From Roseivirga sp. (GTDB lineage Bacteria > Bacteroidota > Bacteroidia > Cytophagales > Cyclobacteriaceae): a stretch of 64,000 nt of DNA. Made by a program: the position numbers and the translations under genes. Position 1 is the first letter of the stretch; every line of letters starts with the position of its first letter. The stretch is taken from the NCBI GenBank assembly GCA_021404565.1, contig JAAWWF010000009.1:1-64000 (forward strand), given 5' to 3'. Below are positions 1 to 7,840 of the stretch, one piece after another. A model generated the notes under the pieces. It was not told where the DNA came from and made no database searches. It saw only the letters and a program-made list of their open reading frames with translations.

Positions 1-36
1 GCTTTTTTTATAATATGATTACTCTCATTTGACTGA

Positions 37-846
37 TTACTGATAGTAAATAAGGTTTTCCCCACTTATGGTCTTTTTGAAAGGGTATTTTGAAACGGCA
101 TTTTCAAACACTTCAGTACAGCCGGGACGCATTTTCTCGTGTAGCTCAACGATCAGCACTTTGACCTTAGGGAGCCAGGATTCGTAGCCAGACTCGAATA
201 CGCTCATTTCAGAGCCCTCAATATCAAGTTTAAGAAAGTCCACTGAATCCCATCCCATTTTTTCAATCAGGGAAGACACAGAGAATGCCTGGAATGAGTC
301 TGGCGTTGACGAATCGGTTTCTTCTACTTCAAATGCCCACTTTTCGAAGTCAGGGTTTTTGATTCTGAGCGAAGTGGTCTTGCCCCAAATAGCAGATTGA
401 ATCGTTTTTATATTGGAATACGGGGCAGTGTTCTTTTCAGTCAAGGCAAAATTTGAGCTGTCAGGTTCTACTGCCAACACCTGTGCCTGCGGGTATTTAT
501 TGGCAAAATATACAGATGCGAAGCCTACATTGGCACCACCGTCAATAATGGTTTTGGGTAGGCTGGGCAGGTCCATATCATACCTGGTATTGAGAAAAAT
601 CTGCTGAAACGTGGGTACATCTGAAGTTTCTTGTCGCAGGTAAAGGTCATGTTCATAACCATCTACAGTAAAGGATACCTCGTTTTCAGGGGTGGTATCT
701 GTATAGAATTTATGATAGAGAGCCAATCCTTTTTCTTTACCAAACTTGCGGGTATATTGCTTGGGGCGATAATACAGCTTGAGCTTTGACTGGATAGGAG
801 CGTAGGCTGCGTTTACGATGTTCTTAATTCCTCTTACAATTCCCAT
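37..846 (-). CDS. FkbM-family SAM-dependent methyltransferase
   Basis: This encodes a predicted SAM-dependent O-methyltransferase of the FkbM family, which often acts on sugars of polysaccharides. The protein is 269 aa. The SAM-binding motif I is DGGANVG at about residues 102-108, the acidic end of strand 2 is EPD at 127-129, and the family motif LKLDIEGSE is at 205-213. An upstream in-frame ATG would add 13 residues inside the preceding gene. I chose the ATG ending at 846 because it sits one base after the stop of the neighbouring FkbM gene, which suggests translational coupling. It is the last gene of a four-gene minus-strand run with a second FkbM, a GT-C and a GT2 enzyme, so surface glycan methylation is the likely role. 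The substrate is unknown. Confidence 0.85.
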   Translation of the reverse strand: MGIVRGIKNIVNAAYAPIQSKLKLYYRPKQYTRKFGKEKGLALYHKFYTDTTPENEVSFTVDGYEHDLYLRQETSDVPTFQQIFLNTRYDMDLPSLPKTIIDGGANVGFASVYFANKYPQAQVLAVEPDSSNFALTEKNTAPYSNIKTIQSAIWGKTTSLRIKNPDFEKWAFEVEETDSSTPDSFQAFSVSSLIEKMGWDSVDFLKLDIEGSEMSVFESGYESWLPKVKVLIVELHEKMRPGCTEVFENAVSKYPFKKTISGENLIYYQ

Positions 847-847
847 T

Positions 848-1609
848 TCAGCTGTTGATTGGTTCAAACACGAAATTATTGGCATACGCCTTTTTGTCCA
901 CTATCTCTGAGCCTGCCAGGGCCTGGTGTTGTTTAGCTTCAAATTGATCTACAGGTCTTAATTCTCCTTTCCAGAAGAAAAAACCCTTGTAACCAAGGCC
1001 CTTAAGGTATGCGAATACATCTTCTACTGTGAGGTTGTTCAAATGCCTGTTTTCACATTCAAAAATCAACCTGGGCCTGTCCTGCTTCAGGATATTCTCA
1101 CCACCCTTAAACACCTCCAACTCATGTCCTTCTACATCCATTTTGATAAAACGAACCGGACCCTTTCGGTCTTTTAATGTCTTGTCCAACTGAAGTACCG
1201 GAACACTGATGGAGTGGCCTTTGGAGGTGTCTTGCCTATGTTCAAAGGTGGCGCCCGGTGAGGTAAGTCCTTCGGCTTTTGGCACAAATAATCTGAGTTC
1301 ACCTTCCTTCGAAGACAGCCCGGCATGGTGAAGGGTAATGTTGTTCAACCTGTAAGTAGAGATCATATTGTTAAGGTACTCGTACAGGCTCGGTTGTGGT
1401 TCGAAGGCCACAACCTTACCAGTGGTACCTGCTGCTTTTCTGATCCAGTGTAAATAGCCTCCCTTATGGGCTCCTACGTCTAGCGCCAGGTCACCTTCTT
1501 TAATAGACCTGACGATGTACTTCAACTCGTCCACGTCATCTCTGAAACGATACTTATAGGCCCGGTACAGAAACTTGGTTTTAGAGAAGCTTGACTTTGT
1601 TTTTGACAT
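848..1609 (-). CDS. FkbM-family SAM-dependent methyltransferase (second copy)
   Basis: This 253-aa protein is a second FkbM-type methyltransferase and is only distantly similar to its downstream neighbour. It carries DVGAHKG (44-50) as SAM motif I, FEPQPS after strand 2 (about 69-74) and KMDVEGHE (156-163) as the FkbM signature. A lysine/serine-rich N-terminus precedes the fold, and no signal peptide is visible. It lies 5 bp after the ArnT-like gene and 1 bp before the next FkbM gene, consistent with one transcript. By family and context it probably methylates a sugar of a surface polysaccharide or LPS. The substrate is not readable from sequence. Confidence 0.85.
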   Translation of the reverse strand: MSKTKSSFSKTKFLYRAYKYRFRDDVDELKYIVRSIKEGDLALDVGAHKGGYLHWIRKAAGTTGKVVAFEPQPSLYEYLNNMISTYRLNNITLHHAGLSSKEGELRLFVPKAEGLTSPGATFEHRQDTSKGHSISVPVLQLDKTLKDRKGPVRFIKMDVEGHELEVFKGGENILKQDRPRLIFECENRHLNNLTVEDVFAYLKGLGYKGFFFWKGELRPVDQFEAKQHQALAGSEIVDKKAYANNFVFEPINS

Positions 1610-1614
1610 GGAAC

Positions 1615-3276
1615 TTACGGTTTTCGGTAAACGAGATGATATTTGGCAAACTTAGATAAATCACCGTCTTCCGCGGCTATACATGCCATTATGAACTTGG
1701 CAAATTGAGATTCACTTGGGAAATCATAAATCAAACCTGACCAAATTGATTCAAAGTTATCGAGTTTTGAAAGGCTTTCTTCCCTTACCAGTGCCAGTGC
1801 TTCAGGTCGTACGGTGTTGATTGAGTCCACAGTGGCATCGCGTTTGGCAAACCTCTTTGTATAGTAGGGGACGTTGTGTATCAGAGTCGCCTCAATGAGT
1901 ACCGGTGTCTTGGTATCAATCTCTTCCCTTTGGGCCAGGGCGATTCCCATTTTATCATATGGCCTGAATTTTTCAAGTCGGGGCATCACACTTCCGAAGC
2001 AAATCAACACACCCAGCATTACCCAAAACGGAGCGGCAGCCAGCATGTGATTTTTGTTCACTGCCTTTTGAAAGTGAAACCAGACGAGCAAAGCAATGGA
2101 AGCTACCGGAATCAGGTATAGCGCTACCGGAAGTTTGAGCTGATGCACGATGACAAAATTGGCTCCAACGATAAGAATAGTGGGAAATAGAAACACAAAG
2201 GACCACAGGCCTTTCCAGAGCCTTTTTTCGGGATTGTAAGAGAGTAACAGGGGCACTATCATCAGTAACATAGCCGGATGAGCCTGAATCATATAAGTAG
2301 GGATTTTCCCCTTGGCGATGGTGAAAATGACCAGCATCACGATAAACCAGCAGAAGGGGAACAGTACTTTCCTGAAGTCGACTCTGTTGCGGATTACTTT
2401 TATAAGAGCGAAGAAAAATGCTAACGAATACGGGAGTATGCTCCAGGAGATGACCTCAAGATAAAAAAAGGGTTTGGGTCCGTTCGTTTTCTTGCTTAAG
2501 GCTCTTCCGAAAGTTTCGCGATAGTAGACCTCCCAGAACTCGTTGCCGTTTTTCAGATACATAAATATTACCCAGCTGAGCCCTATGAGCAGCACAAGAG
2601 GAATACCCAGGTGGAGCTTCATTAATTTGATGTCTTTCCAGATCTGAGACCATTTGAACTGATTGTTGAGTAAAATGAAGAGACCAATAGTACCACTTAT
2701 GACAATGATATATGGGAAGCCTTTGGTGAGTACAGTAAGGCCAAGCATCACATAACTTAGCATCAGGTATTTCGTGCTTCTGATCTGATAGCCCTTGATG
2801 AAGTAGTACATGGTAAGGGTAAAGAAGAAGGTCAGTGGGATTTCCGGAGAAGCATACTGTTTCACAGCCAACAGTTGTACACTAAAGGCCATCATTACCA
2901 TGGCATAAATTCCACCCTTCTCACCATATAGTTGTTTTCCGAGCAGGTAGGTAAACCAAATACTGCCCAGGGCCATCAAAACGATAGGAAATCGTATGCC
3001 GAACTCGTTTAGCCCGAAAACAGCTGAAGAAGCGGCAATCACCCAATAGGTCAGTGGGGGTTTATTATAGCGGGGTTCATAATTGTAAAAAATCTCAAGG
3101 AAATTTCCCGACTCAAACATTTCTCTCACTGCCTCTGCATAGAAGCTCTCGTTGGGGGTCCAGATATCGTTGACATGAAAATTGAACAGGTATAGCCCTG
3201 TTATGACAAACATAAGGAAACGGACCTGAAGCTGATGGTTACCTTCGAGGGATACTAACTTCAAAAACTTGCTCAT
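1615..3276 (-). CDS. ArnT-like integral membrane glycosyltransferase (GT-C fold)
   Basis: This is a 553-aa polytopic membrane protein of the PMT/ArnT (GT83-like) type. Such enzymes transfer a sugar from a polyprenyl-phosphate donor to lipid A or another periplasmic acceptor. The first periplasmic loop has the family pattern WTPNESFYAEAVREM at about residues 39-53; the usual Asp-Glu catalytic pair is here Asn42-Glu43. Some ten hydrophobic segments follow, and then a short soluble C-terminal domain. The start codon overlaps the stop of the upstream GT2 gene by one base (TAATG), so translation is probably coupled. The neighbours support a role in envelope glycan modification. Donor and acceptor are unknown. 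Confidence 0.8.
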   Translation of the reverse strand: MSKFLKLVSLEGNHQLQVRFLMFVITGLYLFNFHVNDIWTPNESFYAEAVREMFESGNFLEIFYNYEPRYNKPPLTYWVIAASSAVFGLNEFGIRFPIVLMALGSIWFTYLLGKQLYGEKGGIYAMVMMAFSVQLLAVKQYASPEIPLTFFFTLTMYYFIKGYQIRSTKYLMLSYVMLGLTVLTKGFPYIIVISGTIGLFILLNNQFKWSQIWKDIKLMKLHLGIPLVLLIGLSWVIFMYLKNGNEFWEVYYRETFGRALSKKTNGPKPFFYLEVISWSILPYSLAFFFALIKVIRNRVDFRKVLFPFCWFIVMLVIFTIAKGKIPTYMIQAHPAMLLMIVPLLLSYNPEKRLWKGLWSFVFLFPTILIVGANFVIVHQLKLPVALYLIPVASIALLVWFHFQKAVNKNHMLAAAPFWVMLGVLICFGSVMPRLEKFRPYDKMGIALAQREEIDTKTPVLIEATLIHNVPYYTKRFAKRDATVDSINTVRPEALALVREESLSKLDNFESIWSGLIYDFPSESQFAKFIMACIAAEDGDLSKFAKYHLVYRKP

Positions 3277-4046
3277 TATATTGATTTGCCTTTATAAATG
3301 AGTCTCAGATACATGTACTTGAGAAAAGTGTAATAAGCAGCCGTACGACAAATGATCAGTCCTTCAAAGCCGTCCCGAAATCCACCTCTGAAAAAGTAGT
3401 CATTGATAAACCTGTAAAAAGGGCTAACAATCAGCTTGATTGTACTAGGGTTTCTGCCCATTTGCTTCATGGCCATGGCTGCCTGCTTAGCATATTTTGC
3501 AGAACGGTTGATGTGATCTTCATAGCTTACATAGGAGTAATGCAGCAGGTCACCTTTTAGAACATCATAAGACTCACCGACCTGCATAATTACTTCAGGG
3601 TGTGGGTCAAGCCCCTGCCAGTTTCCAATTCTCCGATCATACAAGCGGAGCTTGCTGTCGGGGTACCACCCGGAATGCCGAATCCACTTGCCGCAGTAGT
3701 TGGTGAAGCGTTTAAAGTGATAGCCACCCTTTTTCCAGTCAGATTTCACAGCAATGATTTGTTGCTTTAACTCATCGGACAAGGCCTCATCTGCATCAAG
3801 CTGCAATACATGGTCGTAGCTCGCCTGGCTTTGCGCAAAATTCTTTTGATCGAGAAAGCCCTTCCAGGCATTTTGGATGAAACGCACGTTGAACTGTCTG
3901 CAGATATCCTCAGTCTTGTCTGTTGAAAACGAATCTACCACCACAATCTCGTCACAAACATCATGCAGAGATTCGAGACATCTTTTGATGTTTTCCTCTT
4001 CGTTGTAGGTGATAATCAGCCCGGAAACCTTAACCAATTGACTCAT
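3276..4046 (-). CDS. GT2 glycosyltransferase, WaaE/KdtX-like
   Basis: This is a 256-aa family-2 glycosyltransferase of the LPS-core type. The N-terminus has the GT-A start LIITYNEEENI (about 10-20), a nucleotide-sugar segment EIVVVDSFSTDKT (33-45), and the DxD metal site as LDADEA (83-88). The length and the W/Y-rich C-terminal half match the WaaE/LgtF group, which adds a sugar to the inner core. It is the first gene of the minus-strand glycan run (GT2, ArnT-like, FkbM, FkbM). A TAACTTTG promoter box lies just upstream. The product sugar cannot be assigned. Confidence 0.85.
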   Translation of the reverse strand: MSQLVKVSGLIITYNEEENIKRCLESLHDVCDEIVVVDSFSTDKTEDICRQFNVRFIQNAWKGFLDQKNFAQSQASYDHVLQLDADEALSDELKQQIIAVKSDWKKGGYHFKRFTNYCGKWIRHSGWYPDSKLRLYDRRIGNWQGLDPHPEVIMQVGESYDVLKGDLLHYSYVSYEDHINRSAKYAKQAAMAMKQMGRNPSTIKLIVSPFYRFINDYFFRGGFRDGFEGLIICRTAAYYTFLKYMYLRLIYKGKSI

Positions 4047-4062
4047 AGATCAAAATTGCACG

Positions 4063-4070
4063 CAAAGTTA
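4063..4070 (-). promoter_or_regulatory. Predicted -7 box for the glycan gene run
   Basis: On the minus strand this reads TAACTTTG, matching the Bacteroidota TAnnTTTG -7 consensus, 17 bp ahead of the GT2 ATG. No good -33 TTG is visible at the usual spacing. A 10-bp palindrome (GATTCGAATC, 4078-4087) lies immediately upstream, in the divergent gap shared with the DUF3109 gene, and could be an operator. Confidence 0.5.
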
Positions 4071-4128
4071 GCATTTTGATTCGAATCACTAAGGCGATGA
4101 TTATATTTACAGCCGCAAAACAAAAGCC

Positions 4129-4689
4129 ATGATCTTAGTAGATAATGCTGTCATCAGCGATGATGTCAAAGAGCAGTTCTTTGTGTGTGATCTCAGTGCC
4201 TGTAAGGGAGCCTGCTGTGTAGAGGGAGACCTCGGAGCTCCGCTGGAAGAATCAGAACTGCAGGAACTGAAAGATGCCTACGAGTCTGTCAAACCATATC
4301 TCTCCGAAGAAGGAATAAAGGCCATTGAAAAGGAGGGTACTTATATCATGGACTTCGAGGGTGACTATTCTACCACCACCATTGGTAATAAGGAATGTGC
4401 TTTTGCGATCTATGACGAAAAAAGAGTACTGAAATGTGGTATAGAGCAGGCTTTCTTCGATGGGAAAACCACTTTCAGAAAACCGATTTCCTGCCATCTC
4501 TATCCCATTCGTATCACCAAATACGATCACTATGATGCCCTGAACTACGATCGTTGGGACATTTGCTCGGCTGCCTGTACCCTCGGTGATAAGCTTGGGG
4601 TACCCGTGTATAAGTTTTTGAAAGACGCGTTGATTCGAAAGTACGGAGAGGCCTGGTACCAGGAGCTCTGTGCGGAGATTGAAGGCTGA
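4129..4689 (+). CDS. DUF3109 family Cys-rich protein
   Basis: This is a 186-aa soluble protein of the DUF3109 family, which is widespread in Bacteroidota and related to YkgJ-type cysteine-cluster proteins. The N-terminal cluster has Cys20, Cys25, Cys29 and Cys30. Further cysteines are at 90, 103, 122, 146 and 150, within patterns such as CHLYPIR and ICSAAC. The spacing suggests binding of zinc or an Fe-S centre. The biochemical function of the family is not established to my knowledge. It is transcribed divergently from the glycan run and is monocistronic here; the next gene is 114 bp away. Confidence 0.85.
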   Translation: MILVDNAVISDDVKEQFFVCDLSACKGACCVEGDLGAPLEESELQELKDAYESVKPYLSEEGIKAIEKEGTYIMDFEGDYSTTTIGNKECAFAIYDEKRVLKCGIEQAFFDGKTTFRKPISCHLYPIRITKYDHYDALNYDRWDICSAACTLGDKLGVPVYKFLKDALIRKYGEAWYQELCAEIEG

Positions 4690-4803
4690 CAACTTCTTTT
4701 GACTCCACCACTTATCCTTGTTCCCGTTCTTATTGAGTCAACCATTGCTTTTATTGATGAGTACAGCGATTTTTAAGGTTGCTGTCTCTTAATCTCGATA
4801 GAA

Positions 4804-7227
4804 ATGCTTAGGAACTATTTGAAAATTGCCCGAAGGAACCTCCTGAAAAACAAGAGCCACTCAGCCATTAATATTATGGGGCTCGCTGTGGGGATGGCCA
4901 GTTTCCTCCTGATTCTGTTCTACGTGCAGGATGAATCTTCTTTCGATAAATTTCACAATGACTATGAGAGCATTTATCGGGTAACCGAGGTAAACTACAC
5001 TGAGAGTGGAGAAACTAAATTGGCGAATACTTACAGTGGTATAGGTCCGGCTCTTCATAACGATTTTCCGGAAGTAGAAACCTTTGTAAGGCTCTATGTT
5101 GCCGAACTGTCGGTAAGTGATGGTGCAACTAAGAAGTTTATGGAAAGTCGGTTTACTTATGCCGATTCTACCTTTTGGGAGATATTTGATTTTGAATTGC
5201 TACAGGGTGATCCCAAAACCGCATTGAGCAGTCCTTTTTCCGTAGTGCTTACTGAATCTACCGCTACCAAATATTTCGGAACTGAGAATGCGATAGGGAA
5301 AGTACTGAAGGTGGATGAAAAATTCAGCTATCAGGTAACAGGCATTGTGGAAGATACTCCTGATAATTCACACCTTCAGTTCGATCTCCTGGCTTCCTTT
5401 ACCAGCTTACAACAGTTGATAGGAGGCTATATGTACAACAACTGGCATTATCCTCCTATGTATACCTATGCCAGAATCCCCTCTGTAGGGAGTATAAGTG
5501 CTGTAGAAGGGAAATTTCCGGGTATGGTAGAAAAGTACCTGGGCAAATTGGTTGCCGAGCAACGTGGGTTTGCACTGCAGCCTTTGGAAGATATTCATAC
5601 ATCCACCAATTATACCAACGAAATAGGGAAATCGACCAATGTTACCTATCTCTATGTTCTGACGACTACGGCATTTCTCATTTTGGCCATTGCCTGTGTC
5701 AACTTTATGAACCTCTCGCTTGCGAGATCTATGAGCAGGTCAGGGGAGGTTGGTGTCCGGAAAGTGTTTGGTGCCGTGCGCAAGCAGATCATGTTCCAAT
5801 ACCTGAGCGAGACAGTGATCATTACCACGATCTCATCTGTTTTGGGCTTCGGACTATTTGTATTGGCCATTCCTGCTTTTAACGATCTCTCTGAAAAGGC
5901 ATTGTCACTACAGCTGGCGGATATACCGTTGATTGTTGGTGGATTATTGATGGTGGCCGTTTTGGTGGGTTTGCTGTCCGGCATTTATCCGGCTTTGTTT
6001 TTATCAGGGCTTTCTCCGGCTTCGATACTCAAAGGAAAACTGGCTAAGCAAGGGAAGTTTACCAGCCTGTTTAAAAAAGGGCTGATCACTTTCCAGTTTG
6101 TTATTTCTGCTGCTCTGATTATAGCCACATTCATCATTTACTTTCAGTTGGAGTATGTTCGTAATAAGGCCCTTGGTTTTGACAAAGAGCAGATGGTGGT
6201 GGTTCAAATAAGAAACATGACAGAAAAGTCACGGATCAAAACCCTGAAAGACCGGTTGAATCAGCTGCCTCAGGTCATCGGTACCGCTGTATCATCCAGG
6301 GTGCCGGGCTATAAGAATTTTTACGATTACAATGTATTGGCCGATGGAGAAGTGGTAGAGAATAATCAGGTTTTTATGCGGCTGGAGATGGATCTCGATT
6401 TTGCCAAACTCTACGGTTTTGAGATCAGCAAAGGCAGACTGCACGATGAGCAGTTGTCAACGGATTCGCTAAAATACCTGCTGAATGAGACTGCTGCAGC
6501 AAAGTTGGGTTGGTCTGAAGATCCGCTCAATAAAAAGCTGAATATCGGGAGTTTAAAGTCAGACGGAACCTTCAATACCATGTACCAGGGGAATATCATT
6601 GGGGTGGTCAAGGATTTTAACTTTGCTTCTTTGCATAACCAGGTTGACCCAGTAGTGCTCAGTATTATTCCTCCCAGAGAGCCCTTTCTACAAAGCCTCC
6701 TGTCTATCAGATTACAGTCAGGCAATCTGGTGGAATCTATGAAAGTGATCGAATCGGAGTGGAGGGGCTTTGCTCCCTCTGTGGATTTTGAATACTTCTT
6801 TTTGGATGATGCGGTAGACCGACTTTATCAATCTGAAAAACAGCTGGGCAAGGTGTTTATCACCTTCTCATTTGTGAGCATAATATTGGCATGTCTCGGT
6901 CTGTTTGCGATGACCACCCTGCTCGCATCACAGCTAAGAAAGGAGATAGGCATCAGAAAAGTATTGGGTGCTTCTATATCGAATATTGTACTCCTTATGT
7001 CCAAAGGCTATATGCAGCTGATTGGCCTGTCGTTTTTGATCGCCTGTTCCATCACCTATTTCATGATGCAACGTTGGCTCGAAAATTTCGCTTACCAGAT
7101 CAGGATGGAAATCTGGTATTTTCTAATGGCCGGAATTCTGCTCGCTTTTATAGCCTTTATGACCATGAGCTTCAAGTCTTTTAAAGCCGCAAGGGGCAAT
7201 CCGGTAGATGCCTTGCGCTATGAATAG
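4804..7227 (+). CDS. FtsX/MacB-type ABC transporter permease, paralogue 1
   Basis: This is an 807-aa permease with two MacB-like periplasmic core domains (about residues 20-240 and 430-620) and FtsX domains (about 285-400 and 685-800). It starts with the typical NYLKIARRNL helix followed by a first TM segment (about 22-42). The motif GVRKVFGA (about 318-325) and its twin GIRKVLGA (about 719-726) mark the two FtsX repeats. No ATPase or membrane-fusion gene is adjacent, as is usual for such orphan permeases in Bacteroidota. It has the same length as the 11949-14372 gene and aligns with it without obvious gaps. By family it moves or senses peptides, lipoproteins or antimicrobials; the substrate is unknown. 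Confidence 0.88.
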   Translation: MLRNYLKIARRNLLKNKSHSAINIMGLAVGMASFLLILFYVQDESSFDKFHNDYESIYRVTEVNYTESGETKLANTYSGIGPALHNDFPEVETFVRLYVAELSVSDGATKKFMESRFTYADSTFWEIFDFELLQGDPKTALSSPFSVVLTESTATKYFGTENAIGKVLKVDEKFSYQVTGIVEDTPDNSHLQFDLLASFTSLQQLIGGYMYNNWHYPPMYTYARIPSVGSISAVEGKFPGMVEKYLGKLVAEQRGFALQPLEDIHTSTNYTNEIGKSTNVTYLYVLTTTAFLILAIACVNFMNLSLARSMSRSGEVGVRKVFGAVRKQIMFQYLSETVIITTISSVLGFGLFVLAIPAFNDLSEKALSLQLADIPLIVGGLLMVAVLVGLLSGIYPALFLSGLSPASILKGKLAKQGKFTSLFKKGLITFQFVISAALIIATFIIYFQLEYVRNKALGFDKEQMVVVQIRNMTEKSRIKTLKDRLNQLPQVIGTAVSSRVPGYKNFYDYNVLADGEVVENNQVFMRLEMDLDFAKLYGFEISKGRLHDEQLSTDSLKYLLNETAAAKLGWSEDPLNKKLNIGSLKSDGTFNTMYQGNIIGVVKDFNFASLHNQVDPVVLSIIPPREPFLQSLLSIRLQSGNLVESMKVIESEWRGFAPSVDFEYFFLDDAVDRLYQSEKQLGKVFITFSFVSIILACLGLFAMTTLLASQLRKEIGIRKVLGASISNIVLLMSKGYMQLIGLSFLIACSITYFMMQRWLENFAYQIRMEIWYFLMAGILLAFIAFMTMSFKSFKAARGNPVDALRYE

Positions 7228-7261
7228 CTTCTGTGAAAGTGTTTCTAAGATTGGATAAGAA

Positions 7262-7795
7262 TTATCCGTTATCCTCTCTTTCTTTCAGTACCCTATTACA
7301 TTGGTCAAAGGTCAGGTTTGATTTCTCGAATGTAATGTCACAATTGAAACGAGGTTGGTCTTCATAGTTTCGTTCGGAATTTTTGATCTCGTTGCGTTCA
7401 ACTATGTAAGTAATGAAATCGCCTACCAATTTTCTTTCCAGCTGTATGAAACTGTGAGTAGAAGACCCGGCCCAACAGCCTATGACTCCTTTGTGTATCA
7501 TGTATTTGTCAATTTCAATAGAGTTAACATCGTATTCTCCACAACCAAAAGCTGTTGTAAAAAGAAGCACTGACCAGATCCCACCTAATACAACCAATGA
7601 CAGAATAGGTGCGAGAATGCGAGCACGGAGTGGCTTAAATAAAAAAGTCAGCGAAATGGAAAACAGTAAAATCGCTACAGCATTGATTTCGAAGGAGTAT
7701 ATGCTGTACTTAAATTGTAAAGGAGAAAGCCAGAAGACTATTTGAATACCAATAATAGTGGCAAAGAATATCCAAATAGCCTTTTTGTATTTCAT
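7262..7795 (-). CDS. Hypothetical small membrane protein
   Basis: This is a 177-aa protein of unknown function. The N-terminal half contains three hydrophobic segments (about residues 7-25, 35-53 and 61-82). The C-terminal half is hydrophilic with four cysteines, which could form disulfides if periplasmic. It lies convergent to the first 807-aa permease, with 34 bp between the stops, and follows the prefix-domain permease on the same strand by 40 bp. I recognise no domain. The ORF is intact and its opposite-strand ORFs are shorter, which supports it as a real gene. Confidence 0.55.
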   Translation of the reverse strand: MKYKKAIWIFFATIIGIQIVFWLSPLQFKYSIYSFEINAVAILLFSISLTFLFKPLRARILAPILSLVVLGGIWSVLLFTTAFGCGEYDVNSIEIDKYMIHKGVIGCWAGSSTHSFIQLERKLVGDFITYIVERNEIKNSERNYEDQPRFNCDITFEKSNLTFDQCNRVLKEREDNG

Positions 7796-7820
7796 CCAAT
7801 AATCGAGTGACTGTCTGAGT

Positions 7821-7840
7821 ACTAATATATCAATATTAGT
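7821..7840. repeat. 8-bp inverted repeat at the end of the permease gene
   Basis: ACTAATAT and ATATTAGT are separated by 4 bases, and the repeat straddles the stop codon of the minus-strand permease. There is no T-tract, so it is not a classical terminator. The same arms, fused without a spacer, occur in the palindrome at 40290-40311. Confidence 0.4.
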
